Source of the DNA: Rhodoferax fermentans
Lineage (GTDB): Bacteria > Pseudomonadota > Gammaproteobacteria > Burkholderiales > Burkholderiaceae_C
DNA length: 64,000 nt
Direction of reading: 5' to 3'
Assembly (NCBI RefSeq): GCF_002017865.1
Contig: NZ_MTJN01000002.1
Span: 2,666,001 to 2,730,000, forward strand
Position 1 is the stretch's first letter. Every line of letters starts with the position of its first letter. Shown here piece by piece: positions 7,858 to 16,967 of the stretch. Below the pieces are notes generated by a model that searched no databases, was not told where the DNA came from, and saw only the letters and a program-made list of their open reading frames with translations. The position numbers were made by a program, and so were the translations under genes.

Positions 7858-9167
7858 CAGCAATTCAATGGGTGATTCCTCCGTCGACACTTCGTTGGCT
7901 GGAAGATGTTCCTCACGATCAGCCGGTGGCGATGCTGATCCGACATTCAGTTCGTGACCACCTGCCGTCAGGAGAGGTCGGGTATGAGCTTCCAATCACC
8001 GAAGTTGGTCATCAACTTGCCACCGAGCTCGGCGGCCTGCTTGGACAACGCCTTCGCTCGATTCATGCCAGCCCGCTTCTGCGCACGATGCAGACAGGGC
8101 GTTGTCTGGGGACGGGAGCAGGTCTGTGCGTGTCCGTGAAATCGGACCGTCTGCTTGGAGATCCCGGCGTCTTTGTGGTTGACGGGCGAGCTGGGGAAAC
8201 CTGGGGCCGTCTCGGACATGAGGAGGTTATGCGCCAGTTGGTCGAGGGCCGGACCGTCTTGCCAGGATGTGCTGCAGCCGAGCCTGCAGCGCGGTTTCTG
8301 GTTCATCATATGTTGTCCCAGGCCAGCGGTGCGCCTGGCATACACGCCTTTGTTACCCATGACTCTCTTGTCACAGCAACGATGGCACACCTACTGGGCA
8401 AGCAACTCGGCGTAGATGACTGGCCCTGGTACCTTGAAGCAGCCTTCTTCTGGGAACGTGACGGCGATGTCCACTGTACCTATCGGCATTGGCACGCGAT
8501 ACGACAGGCACCGCTTGTCGAGTTGAGCGAGAACGACGTTGTTGGGTTCGCGAGGAGGGAAGTCGCAGCCACGGTTGGACTTGATTGCCCGGCGCGATTT
8601 TTCCTGGCTGGCGGTGCTTTCAAGACATTGTTGACAGGTCGGCCACCACGGGACCTGGATCTCTGGGCTCCAAGCGTACAGGACCGGGTGATGCTCGAGA
8701 CAGCACTGCGTCAGCGCGGCGCGAAACCGCTGCCGCAGAAGCCCTACACGCAGGGTTTTTGCCTCGGTGACCGGATCGTTGAGCTACCTCTTCATACCGA
8801 GCCGGACAATTTGGAGGAGCGGCTGCAGCGATTCGATCTGGGGCTCTCAGCTATTGGCGTCGAGCACTGCCCAGGTGATCAGTGGCGTGCCGTCATTCAT
8901 CCACTGGCGCATCAATCCGTCAGTGAACGCAGGGTGCTGCTTCTCAAAGAGTTGCACAACTGGAGACACTGTCTGACGTCTCTGGAGCGTCTGCGCCGTT
9001 ACGCAGCAGAACTTGGCTACGAGGCACCAGCATCGGAGGAAGATCGGATCTGGAACATCTTCCGAAGCCAGTCAGATGACATGCAGGCGGGAATGGTGGA
9101 GCGATTCCAGATCAGCGCTCGACATGACCAAGGAGTCGCCGACGACATTGCGCGTCGCCGTCGTTGA
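7854..9167 (+). CDS. histidine phosphatase fused to nucleotidyltransferase
   Basis: Translation appears to start at GTG 7854, overlapping the previous stop as GTGA. The 437-residue product has two parts. Residues about 20-200 resemble a histidine phosphatase (phosphoglycerate mutase superfamily): R30-H31 in LIRHSVRD, ASPLLRTMQTG and the second histidine H169 in VTHDS. Residues about 245-400 resemble a pol-beta-fold nucleotidyltransferase: G253-G254 (FLAGGAF) followed by RDLDLW with D267 and D269 as the likely metal ligands, and LKELHNWRHC later. Such domains can dephosphorylate a phosphosugar and transfer an NMP group. It ends the cassette; its role, perhaps activation of the sugar used by the glycosyltransferase, is inference. 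Confidence 0.8.
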   Translation: MTAIQWVIPPSTLRWLEDVPHDQPVAMLIRHSVRDHLPSGEVGYELPITEVGHQLATELGGLLGQRLRSIHASPLLRTMQTGRCLGTGAGLCVSVKSDRLLGDPGVFVVDGRAGETWGRLGHEEVMRQLVEGRTVLPGCAAAEPAARFLVHHMLSQASGAPGIHAFVTHDSLVTATMAHLLGKQLGVDDWPWYLEAAFFWERDGDVHCTYRHWHAIRQAPLVELSENDVVGFARREVAATVGLDCPARFFLAGGAFKTLLTGRPPRDLDLWAPSVQDRVMLETALRQRGAKPLPQKPYTQGFCLGDRIVELPLHTEPDNLEERLQRFDLGLSAIGVEHCPGDQWRAVIHPLAHQSVSERRVLLLKELHNWRHCLTSLERLRRYAAELGYEAPASEEDRIWNIFRSQSDDMQAGMVERFQISARHDQGVADDIARRRR

Positions 9168-9289
9168 TCCCGCATGGGTGTCATGAGGGTAGATCTTGTC
9201 CGTATGTTCCTGGTCAGTTTTCGATTGGTCGTTCAAACCGCAATGTATCCGGCAGGTGGTGTTGACCAAAAAGTTGAAGTCACTAAAAT

Positions 9290-9463
9290 GTGAGCAGTTG
9301 CCCACCCTACTTGCACAAGCAGCAGACTTTGCTTGAATACCGACCTGAGCCCGAAAAGGACAAACCGACTGATGTGGTCCTGCTAGCCATCGGGCCTCAT
9401 GAAAATTTCTATGAAATGTTGAAGCGGTCTTGGGAACAAAAAAACCTCAAGTTAAGAAAATAG
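9290..9463 (+). pseudogene. short ORF or 3' remnant of an unknown gene
   Basis: A plus-strand frame with a GTG at 9290 runs 57 codons to TAG at 9461-9463. Its composition looks protein-like (VVLLAIGPHENFYEMLKR near the end, then a basic tail), but an in-frame TAA lies just upstream at 9284. It may be the 3' end of a gene truncated when the neighbouring recombinase module arrived, or a small unknown gene. It overlaps the end of the convergent gene at 9452 by 12 bases. No family was recognised. Confidence 0.25.
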
Positions 9464-10363
9464 GTCTGGTGTCTGCATGGCGATTGCCTTACGAATGGAT
9501 GCCAATAGTGACTCCTCGTCTTGCAGGGTGATCAATGAACACTTGTATGACGGCCCCTTGGCCGTCAGCGTAATGCGGATCGAGATCAGCGCCTTCAAAT
9601 GTAGGCCGAGCAGCATGCAGTAACCAAGCAGCATAAGTCTGTCGTGGACGAGTTGAAACTGTAGCGAGCGTTGCCCCAGATCACGCGCCTGAAAAATGGG
9701 CTCAAGATCCTGGCCGTCCTGTAGTACGCAAACCACACCCCCATTGTCCGCATTGATGGAGCTGACCGAGAGGGTTACTTGGTAAGCCCTGCTGGCAGTG
9801 AAATCTGGACTGCAGATCCCTGACTGATCGTCAGATACGACATCCACATTGCCCACAGATAAGTTATGCGTGCGGCACAGAAGGTGTCGCAGGCTGTTGA
9901 TCGCGAGCAGTTGATCCGGCTCTGAACGTATGGCGCTCATCACGATTTCGGCATCCGCTTTTCCTTGGGCAGCTTTGCGCGCCACGGGCTGCAACTTGGC
10001 AATTCGCGCGAGGGTGCTCTGCTTGTCCAATTCCGCGCGGCTTTCAAGGTCGTCATTGACGATGGCGCGCTGCTTCTGTTCTACCAATGCCAGGACAACG
10101 TCAATCTTACGCAGTTGGTCGGTCGGAACGCCGGTCAACACGGTCTGTCCTCCGTGGGGATTCGTTTGTTTCAAAGTCTTGGCGGCCTGTTCGAGTTGCC
10201 AGATGGCTTCTGGGAGAGGGGTTACAAGGCGCGAGTCACTAGTCATGGGAGTAGCTTTGGCAAGAAGATGATGATGTCGGGCGCTGTTGAGCGCTGCTGC
10301 GCAGGCTCGTGATCTGGATGTAATGATCAAGGGGCCATGGATGGGGCAGTGCTCAAGTAACAT
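9452..10363 (-). CDS. third gene of recombinase module, unknown function
   Basis: The 303-residue product has no domain I recognise. It is soluble-looking, with a charged helical middle (VEQKQRAIVNDDLESRAELDK shortened here to its heptad-like acidic/basic pattern around residues 95-130) and a C-terminal alpha/beta-like half containing several cysteines. The ATG at 10363 overlaps the stop of the upstream recombinase by 11 bases, which favours this start over the internal ATG at 10246. The overlap shows that the gene belongs to the same transcript as the two recombinases. In other mobile elements a small third protein of this kind assists or controls recombination; that role here is inference only. 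Confidence 0.6.
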   Translation of the reverse strand: MLLEHCPIHGPLIITSRSRACAAALNSARHHHLLAKATPMTSDSRLVTPLPEAIWQLEQAAKTLKQTNPHGGQTVLTGVPTDQLRKIDVVLALVEQKQRAIVNDDLESRAELDKQSTLARIAKLQPVARKAAQGKADAEIVMSAIRSEPDQLLAINSLRHLLCRTHNLSVGNVDVVSDDQSGICSPDFTASRAYQVTLSVSSINADNGGVVCVLQDGQDLEPIFQARDLGQRSLQFQLVHDRLMLLGYCMLLGLHLKALISIRITLTAKGPSYKCSLITLQDEESLLASIRKAIAMQTPDLFS

Positions 10364-10666
10364 TGCTCAGCCCCTCAGAGATGCTTGCGCGAGCCAGCAA
10401 ACAAGCCTTAAAAACAGAAGTCAGACGCGTGCCAAGAACACGGTTGTCGACGTCGCGGGTGCCAATTCTGATGGCGGGAATCGCACCGATTTCATTGTTA
10501 ACCTTGACGACAGCCTGTGGGCCCTTAACAGACAAAAACGAGCGCTCGGCATCACGAAGGTGGCGCTGACCACGATGAATATGAAGCACATAAGAGTTAG
10601 GCAGGGCAACGAACAAATTGCTCCAAAATTCCGCCATACGATGATCAGATAGTCCTTTTGCGCTAA

Positions 10667-10683
10667 GGCAACGCTGAACAAGT
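10667..10683. repeat. IS5 element inverted repeat, left
   Basis: GGCAACGCTGAACAAGT; pairs with 11826-11842 with two mismatches. It is preceded by target-site copy CTAA at 10663-10666. Confidence 0.9.
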
Positions 10684-10802
10684 AGAGTCAAAGCAGGCCC
10701 CAGCGGTATCGAGAAACCGAAGTTGTCGAAATTGCGACCAGCTGAGCTCGCTTTTGCCCCCTTTGAGGCTGTTTCAGGGGGAATTCACCCCCTATTGCGC
10801 CC

Positions 10803-11771
10803 TCATGGACGCACCTGTGCCATCAGCCTTTGTCGGCAGAGATAGATGTTGGCCAGCGCCAAAGCAGTAAACGCCCGCGTGGCGTTCTTCTGCAACCCAC
10901 GGTAACGCACCTTGCCAAAGCCCCACAGGCGCTTGACCACAGCAAATACATGCTCCACGCGTGAGCGGATCTTGGATTTGTTGCGGTTCTTGGCGCGAAT
11001 GCCTTCATCGACCACACCAGAGCGGCGACTGCGCTGGTTGGTGAAGTCTTTGGCCTTGGGTGCTGCACTGCGGATCAGCTCCTTCTGGCTGGCGTAGGCA
11101 CTGTCGCCATAGACGCGTTGCTCCTTGCCATGCAACAAACTGGGCAGTGGGTGTTTGTCATGCACGTTGGCTGCTGTGACCACCGCATGGTGGGCCAGAC
11201 CACTTTGGCTGTCCACACCGATGTGCAACTTCATGCCAAAGTACCACTGTTGGCCCTTGCGGGTTTGGTGCATGTCCGGGTCGCGCGCCTTATTCGCATT
11301 CTTGGTGGAACTCGGTGCACCAATGATGGTGGCGTCCACAATGGTGCCGGTGTTGAGCTTGAAGCCCTTGCTTTGCAAGACAGCGCCTACTTGGGCAAAC
11401 AGGGCTTGGCCAAGTTTGTGCTTGTTGAGGAGTTTGCGAAAGTTCAACACCGTGGTGGCGTCCGGCACAGATTCACGCCCCAGGTCAATGCCCACGAAGC
11501 GACGCAGGCTCACGCTGTCGTACAGAGCTTCTTCACAGGCCAGGTCTGCCAGGTTGAACCAGTGCTGGATGAAGTGGATGCGCAGCATACGCTCAAGCCC
11601 GATGGGGGGACGCCCATTACCGGCCTTGGGGTAAAACGGCTCGATGACTTCGCACAGAGCGGCCCAGGGAACGATGACTTCCATGGTCTTCAAGAACTCA
11701 TCGCGCCGCGTGGGCTTGCGGTAGGTCTCAAAGCTTTGTTGTTCGGCCATGGCCAGAGTTTGTTGTTTCAT
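10803..11771 (-). CDS. IS5-family DDE transposase
   Basis: The 322-residue protein cuts and joins the ends of its IS. It has the N-terminal IS5-type DUF772 region (FLKTMEVIVPWAAL, GRPPIGLERMLRIHF, EEALYDSVSLRRF) and the DDE core: first Asp in GTIVDATII, second Asp in VYGDSAYAS, and Glu in SRVEHVFAVVKR with the usual Y/R spacing after it (RYRGL). The start at 11771 is supported by GGAG six to ten bases upstream; an in-frame ATG two codons earlier overlaps that site and is less likely. Length and ends agree with a complete IS5-group transposase. It is transcribed in the same direction as the recombinase gene it interrupts. Confidence 0.93.
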   Translation of the reverse strand: MKQQTLAMAEQQSFETYRKPTRRDEFLKTMEVIVPWAALCEVIEPFYPKAGNGRPPIGLERMLRIHFIQHWFNLADLACEEALYDSVSLRRFVGIDLGRESVPDATTVLNFRKLLNKHKLGQALFAQVGAVLQSKGFKLNTGTIVDATIIGAPSSTKNANKARDPDMHQTRKGQQWYFGMKLHIGVDSQSGLAHHAVVTAANVHDKHPLPSLLHGKEQRVYGDSAYASQKELIRSAAPKAKDFTNQRSRRSGVVDEGIRAKNRNKSKIRSRVEHVFAVVKRLWGFGKVRYRGLQKNATRAFTALALANIYLCRQRLMAQVRP

Positions 11772-11825
11772 CTGCATCTCCTGCTTGGGATGCCACGAAC
11801 CATGCAAGTCATGGGCCAACTGGGG

Positions 11826-11842
11826 ACTTGATCAGTGTTGCC
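11826..11842. repeat. IS5 element inverted repeat, right
   Basis: ACTTGATCAGTGTTGCC; inverse of the left end. It is followed by the second target-site copy CTAA at 11843-11846. Confidence 0.9.
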
Positions 11843-13982
11843 CTAAGTTTGTATACAAATTGATAGGTTGTCAAAAGATCGTGTTCGCTCAGTCCAGCAA
11901 CCCAATTCAAAATCTCTTGGCCATGTCCAGAAAACAGGACATCAAGATTGCCCTGGCGTCCCCGATCCTGCGCGGCAGCGCGCGCCCGCATCGACACCAT
12001 CAGGACCAGTTCATCAGGCGGGAGATGGGTGTCCAGATCAGTGGCTCGCGACAATCCGATGCCTGTCCTTTCAATCGTTTGCGGCTTGGACATACCAACG
12101 ATGCGCGCGGATAGATAGATGAGGTCGTCTATTTGGAGTTGTACGGAGACGGTCTCTTTGCAAGACAGGGGCGACGTGTTGGTTAAGTCCTGATCTGTTG
12201 ATGGCTCAGCTCCGTCGAAATTGCCAGAGGCCGGTTCGGAGGGGAAAAGCTGATTTGTTTTGACACGCGAGTTCAAATCGTGAGCACTTGCCAGTTGCCA
12301 ACGTGACCTGAGGCGCTGGATCGAATCGTCTGCAATGCGGGAGAAAACCCATCCCCATTCGCAATTCTCCGCTGATGCACGCTGGCGGAATTTGCGCAGA
12401 CCTGCCGGAGCAATGTCGAGCTGACTTAGCAGCCCGGGGCGAGGGGTAGTCTTGTTGAGCAAGGCCATCGAACGAATCGAGAAGACCAGGCTCCAGCCGG
12501 CCAGGTAGTTGCCCATAGCAGCGCGCAGGTCCCCGTGTCCGGCCACGCTGGCGGCGTAAGCCAGGCGCGTCCAGACGGTTTGCGCGTCACTCCAGGCTGA
12601 GCAGGATCGAGGTGAAGCTTGCGCCCCGAGCATCTGTGCGGCCAGTGTCCCCCAGTCTGGCCAGGCCAAGTTCTGCAGAGCACTCGCACGCATAGAGTGT
12701 GGCCGGGCTGACGGGTCACCGGTGGCGTGCTTGAGCGATGTGGACAGAAGGTTGATCAGATCGACGTCGCGTTGGCCCGCTTCTGGGGAACCATCGCTGC
12801 GAAATAGAAATTCGGCATCAGGGAGGTAGTTAACCAATTCTTGCTTGTAGTCGCTGATCAATTGTTGCAAGGCAGCAGGTGCCTTCAATGTGCGAACCGA
12901 GTTGTTGTTCTTGATGTTCTTGTAGCCAACGCGCTTGATGACGAGCATTCCATTTTCTGTCATGCAATCGACGCGCAGATTGGAGATGTCGCTGGACCGA
13001 GTGGGGATCAGGAACTGAATACGGGCGCGCATTTCCAGCATCTTGGCGTCAAGTGGTTGATCTGTAAGCCATGTGCCGGCAATCCGGATTGAGCGCTCCA
13101 GATCGGCATCGTTGACCAGACATGAGGAGGCTGAACCGCTGGGGAGGTTTTCATCGCCTTCAGCAAGAATGCTGCGGATCGACGGCGGTACCCATTGCTG
13201 GCGCTTAATCAGATTGCGGACCAACCGACCGATGGCATCCTTGACACGTTTGTGTAGGGTCGGTGTTTGGGCAGAAGGCGCGTGGTCCAAGCTGTTAGCG
13301 GGTGCAGGGTTGATGTGCTCTCCCGTAATGTCGGAGTTCAGTTCATATAGCCAATGCTCCCACTGATCATCAGACCACTCGTATGGGTCGTCGATGTCCA
13401 CATCATGCAAAGCTCGCGGCCTCTGCGTCAGCACACTCAAGTAAGTATTGATCGAACTGATGTCCAGGCGTCCCTTGACATCTTTCGCGGATTGCTTCAG
13501 TTCCTCTACTACCCAGTCCATGATCCAGGCGCCGAACGCTGTTTGAATTTGCACTTCTTGGTGAATCTGGTCGAGGCAGTCAAGCGACCGCTTGTGCAAC
13601 TCGCCCAGGCGGACGGTTTGTGAGGTATTGGCAGAAATGATCTTGCGCAATCGACTTAGATCCTGCTCCGGTTTTTTGGCGGCACGGATACGGGTGTGCG
13701 ACTTGTCCGGGCTTGGCGAAGATGCGATTGAGTCGTCCGCTGTCGCACTCAAACGCATCAAAGAAAACTGGCTTAAGGTCGGCGCAGGCACATCAGGATC
13801 GGCAACCGCCAGGAGAGAGGGTGGGAACTCCAGGCGCAAAAAAGAACGGGACGTATCGAGCAACGCGGCCTTGCAACCCTCTGTACTGGCCGGCCAATAG
13901 CTTGGGTCAATGTCGCGCAGCGTCTTGCCGACCTGTTGCCAGATTTTTTGTTCTGACAGCAGTTCGTCTAGAGCTTTGCTGA

Positions 13983-16529
13983 TCAATTTCGTCGTCGTGG
14001 GAAGCAGTGGCAGCCAAGTCGGATGACAAAAATGTGCGCGCTGCCAAAAAGCCCAGCTGATTTGCCATGGCAGTGGATGAGTTTTTCCGGCGCCCTGAGC
14101 GCTTCAACACACAGATTTGGGTCCGGTACAAAGTCCATGAACAGCATGTGCAGCACTGCAAGGACCTCAACCGGCGCCTGAATGCTGCCTTGCACAAGTT
14201 CATGGCGCACGCGCTGGGTAGACCGCCAGCCAGCAAGGGTCGCCACCGACAGGGGTTCAAGTACAGTTCGCGGATCGGGCACCTTGAATGCTGCGTCTTT
14301 CATGGGGCGTTCGCGACCACTGACACGGAACATGACTTCCGGCTCTGACAGATCAGGTGACAAAGTTATGCTGCCAAACAGCCGGTGGCCCGTGTGTTCC
14401 ATAGCGTTGGCCAGTTTCCTGGCGGCCTCGAGTGGAGGGATGTCAAAGTAGGCACCATTGGTCCGAGTCACATCACGCGTGTGTCCGGTCAGCGTGCGGA
14501 TCAGCCAGCGGTCGTAAGAATCCTCGTCCAAATGGGTGACCCAAGCGCTGCGACCGAAGTTGTAATCAGAGCCGTCAAAATATTCGTCAATCACCTTGGC
14601 GATATCGCCAGTGGTGACGGGTTCCATCTGCTGAAGGCTGCTGTCAACCCACTGGACAAACAGGTAGGCGTCGTGCACTACCCCGGTTGACAGATCGGGC
14701 TTGACCATGAGGTGCAAATCAGCAGCCGCGCGAAGCAAATCCCTGACGATTGGCGTTTTGGGAATCAGGCGCGGCTGTTCACGCTCAAGCTCGTCCTTGT
14801 CGGAAATTAGGAACGAATCCTTGAGTAGGAACATTGCACCGAAAGTCAGGCGTTCCAGTCTGGTGCCGCGGTGGGCGGTCTGGATCACGAAGCCAGCGCA
14901 CAGCAGCGTCATGAGCCGATTGATGTCATTGAGTCGTTCTGAATCAGGCAAGGCCGATGCGATCCTGGCTCGTGTTCGATCGATTTCCTGTTCCAAGCGC
15001 GACCATCCAGCTTGAAGCTGAGAGGCTTCAAGCACTTTTTGACAGCCTGCGCGTTGGTTCTGTTCGCTGATTATTGTTGGCGCGCTCAGGCCAAGGAAAG
15101 CATAGGCCTCGCGCAAGCGCTGCTGCAGAACACGGTAGGTCGGTCCAAAATAATAAAGAGCTGCTGGCGCCGCAACCGTAAAGTGCCCGCTCAGCATGGC
15201 TGCCGACATGTCGCTTGCGCAGGTGCGCAGAAAGACAAACGGCATTGACTTTGCAAAACGGCTGGCGTAAGCAGGATGTGCCGAATCGCCGCACGTCCGG
15301 AGGAACGCGCGAAACCTGGTGAGATCAAGTGTCGAGTCAAGTGCCGAGCTCATGAGTTCTCCCAGAGTAAATACTGCCGGATGCGTGCTGCGCAGATGGC
15401 GCAAACGATTGACGAGTTCTTTTGGCAGCGCAACTGGAATCGGTTCTTCTATGGATGGCTCATCTGCCTGATCTCGCTTGTCACGATAAGCGCTGAAAGC
15501 CCAGCACCAAGCGCCGGCGTCGGTGTCCAGCCAAATACTGTGGTCAGGCGCAAAGCGAAGTTTTTCGGCGATGAAGTCGCTGCAGCCAGAGAGCAAACAA
15601 ACCAATGCAAAAAGAGCATAGGTGGAGCGCTCTCGGTCGCTACTTTTTAGGTGAAGTACCAGTTTCCTGGTGACCAGAGCAAGGTCATCAGGATCAATAT
15701 AGTCGCGGGTAACAAAACCTAGTTTTTCCGAGAAGTTCGCGTAGTTGCTGCTCGAAAGCCGGGCACCAATGTCAGGGAAGAGTTCCTCTCTTTTCCAGAG
15801 TCCATTCTCGTTTTCTTGTTCTGTCGAGGCATCGCCAGCAGTCAGGTCGTATTCGAACGCTTTGTGTTGGCGATCATGATCTTTGTCCGCAGGTGCCTCT
15901 GACGAGCGATCTGGCAGACAGTGATATGGACTGCCAATCGAACTACGAAGCACTGATAGGGTTGTTGCAAGAAATTGGGCGTGGACAGCGCGTGGGTCTG
16001 TAATCTCGTAAATCTTGGAGATACTGGCGCTATCAAGCACGTCGATTTCAATCAGACTATTCCAGTCGAGGGAACGCCTTCCTTTGCCAGTGCGCGCATT
16101 TTTCAGTATGTGTGCACCGTCGATCAGCGCTGGGCTGACGCTTCCATTCATCGAAGCGGCACTGGCAATAGCACGCCCAATCAGAGCGCTTAACTTTTGC
16201 TCGAGGTCGCTAGGCGAAATAGATACCCGCCAATTTGAAAGGCGGTTTTGTGGAGTGCTATCCGTTGTCGGTGGCTGGAACCAGCGTGCCGCTTCGGATA
16301 CTCCATTTGCGGCTTGCTCCCTGTAGTATTTTTTCAGGGTTTCCGCTACTGAATTCCAATGGTCAAGATTCATGTCGCTGTAGCGCCCGGCGGCATGGCT
16401 CAGGCAATTGGATACGACTTCGAGCGCGGTTGCGATTCCGCAGAAGTCTTTAGGGACGTGCAAGGCCACCCTCAGTGATTGCAAGGGCGTGGCAAGACGG
16501 GGGTCGAGTGACAAGATTTGGGTGGGCAT
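13983..16529 (-). CDS. large divergent tyrosine recombinase, first of a trio
   Basis: The 848-residue protein has no close match among standard integrases, but its C-terminal third has a recombinase-like pattern: an arginine in TAHRGTRLERL (R554 or R557), NFGR (N657-R660) where HxxR normally stands, TGH with H683, and NGAYF with candidate nucleophile Y694, eleven residues after H683 as in the family. The N-terminal 450 residues are helical-looking and unassigned. It would cut and rejoin DNA at attachment sites. It overlaps the next recombinase gene by 4 bases (ATGA), so both are made from one transcript. The gene lies at the right edge of the presumed mobile module and reads inward. Confidence 0.7.
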   Translation of the reverse strand: MPTQILSLDPRLATPLQSLRVALHVPKDFCGIATALEVVSNCLSHAAGRYSDMNLDHWNSVAETLKKYYREQAANGVSEAARWFQPPTTDSTPQNRLSNWRVSISPSDLEQKLSALIGRAIASAASMNGSVSPALIDGAHILKNARTGKGRRSLDWNSLIEIDVLDSASISKIYEITDPRAVHAQFLATTLSVLRSSIGSPYHCLPDRSSEAPADKDHDRQHKAFEYDLTAGDASTEQENENGLWKREELFPDIGARLSSSNYANFSEKLGFVTRDYIDPDDLALVTRKLVLHLKSSDRERSTYALFALVCLLSGCSDFIAEKLRFAPDHSIWLDTDAGAWCWAFSAYRDKRDQADEPSIEEPIPVALPKELVNRLRHLRSTHPAVFTLGELMSSALDSTLDLTRFRAFLRTCGDSAHPAYASRFAKSMPFVFLRTCASDMSAAMLSGHFTVAAPAALYYFGPTYRVLQQRLREAYAFLGLSAPTIISEQNQRAGCQKVLEASQLQAGWSRLEQEIDRTRARIASALPDSERLNDINRLMTLLCAGFVIQTAHRGTRLERLTFGAMFLLKDSFLISDKDELEREQPRLIPKTPIVRDLLRAAADLHLMVKPDLSTGVVHDAYLFVQWVDSSLQQMEPVTTGDIAKVIDEYFDGSDYNFGRSAWVTHLDEDSYDRWLIRTLTGHTRDVTRTNGAYFDIPPLEAARKLANAMEHTGHRLFGSITLSPDLSEPEVMFRVSGRERPMKDAAFKVPDPRTVLEPLSVATLAGWRSTQRVRHELVQGSIQAPVEVLAVLHMLFMDFVPDPNLCVEALRAPEKLIHCHGKSAGLFGSAHIFVIRLGCHCFPRRRN

Positions 16530-16881
16530 AGTGCATCACATGCTGGTTGCATGTGCCTGAGAAGGTTTCGGATATGTGCCGCGCGTAGCGGCGATCCAGG
16601 CGCACTTGCCCGTCCAACCGGGCGCTCCTGAATAGGAGCAACCTAGTGGTGACCGAAGCTGGTCATGAATGTAGGCTGAACTTTGCTCTCAAGAGACCGG
16701 CCTGTTCAGCTGCCTGTCACGGAGTCTATCTGAAAAATTCGAACATAACCAATGGTCGCAATGGCAGGGAGATGTATTTGCCGAATCGCTAGTGCGTGAC
16801 AGAAAATGGTTGTTTAATCGGGGTCAATCGATTTTGGTCACGCTGACTTTTCTCTCTGTTACGAGGCCACTAGACCGAACT

Positions 16882-16908
16882 AAACCAAACAAGTTACCTG
16901 TTTGGTTT
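16882..16908. repeat. perfect 10-bp hairpin, possible recombination site
   Basis: AAACCAAACA (16882-16891) and TGTTTGGTTT (16899-16908) are exact inverted copies around the 7-base loop AGTTACC. The shape of two inverted 10-mers around a 7-bp spacer resembles a tyrosine-recombinase core site, and it stands next to the recombinase operon; a regulator site is equally possible. Confidence 0.4.
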
Positions 16909-16911
16909 GTA

Positions 16912-16941
16912 GTCTCATAACCCAAAGTTCTCGCGCAACCA
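16912..16941 (+). other. possible degraded tRNA-fMet 3' fragment
   Basis: GTCTCATAACCC followed by AAAG and, soon after, CGCGCAACCA resembles the anticodon loop/stem (CTCATAACCC) and acceptor end (CGCAACCA) of initiator tRNA-Met with the T arm deleted. A terminator follows 27 bases later, as is usual after a tRNA gene. It cannot be a working tRNA. It could mark an attachment site of the neighbouring module. The match is short and may be chance. Confidence 0.25.
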
Positions 16942-16967
16942 ATCAAATCAAGCACTTAGCTTGTATC

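Larger units (their letters stand above)
10667..11842 (-). mobile_element. IS5-family (IS5 group) insertion sequence, intact
   Basis: A 1176-bp element is bounded by near-perfect inverted ends: GGCAACGCTGAACAAGT at 10667-10683 and, on the opposite strand, GGCAACACTGATCAAGT ending at 11842 (15 of 17 match). Both sides carry the 4-bp direct repeat CTAA (10663-10666 and 11843-11846), which fits the YTAR target duplication of the IS5 group. It encodes one DDE transposase on the minus strand. The intact ends, intact frame and exact target duplication suggest a recent, possibly still active insertion. Confidence 0.93.
10353..13986 (-). pseudogene. second tyrosine recombinase, split by IS5 insertion
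   Basis: The frame from 13986 down to 11843 gives about 714 residues and then enters an insertion sequence. Without the IS (one CTAA target copy kept) the frame continues at 10662 and ends at 10353, giving 817 residues with no frameshift. The first part carries a complete tyrosine-recombinase catalytic set: R330 (PTRSSDISNLR), H430-x2-R433 (PHSMR), H484 (AGHGD) and Y494 (GNYL). As it stands the interrupted reading frame stops 10 codons inside the IS, so a protein with all catalytic residues but lacking the last ~100 residues could still be made. Its start overlaps the stop of the upstream recombinase as ATGA, and its native stop overlaps the third gene. Confidence 0.85.

Noticed and set aside
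11118..11831. Plus-strand frames opposite the IS5 transposase
   Set aside because: Although some IS elements carry overlapping genes, these frames have no known motif and the transposase alone explains the element.
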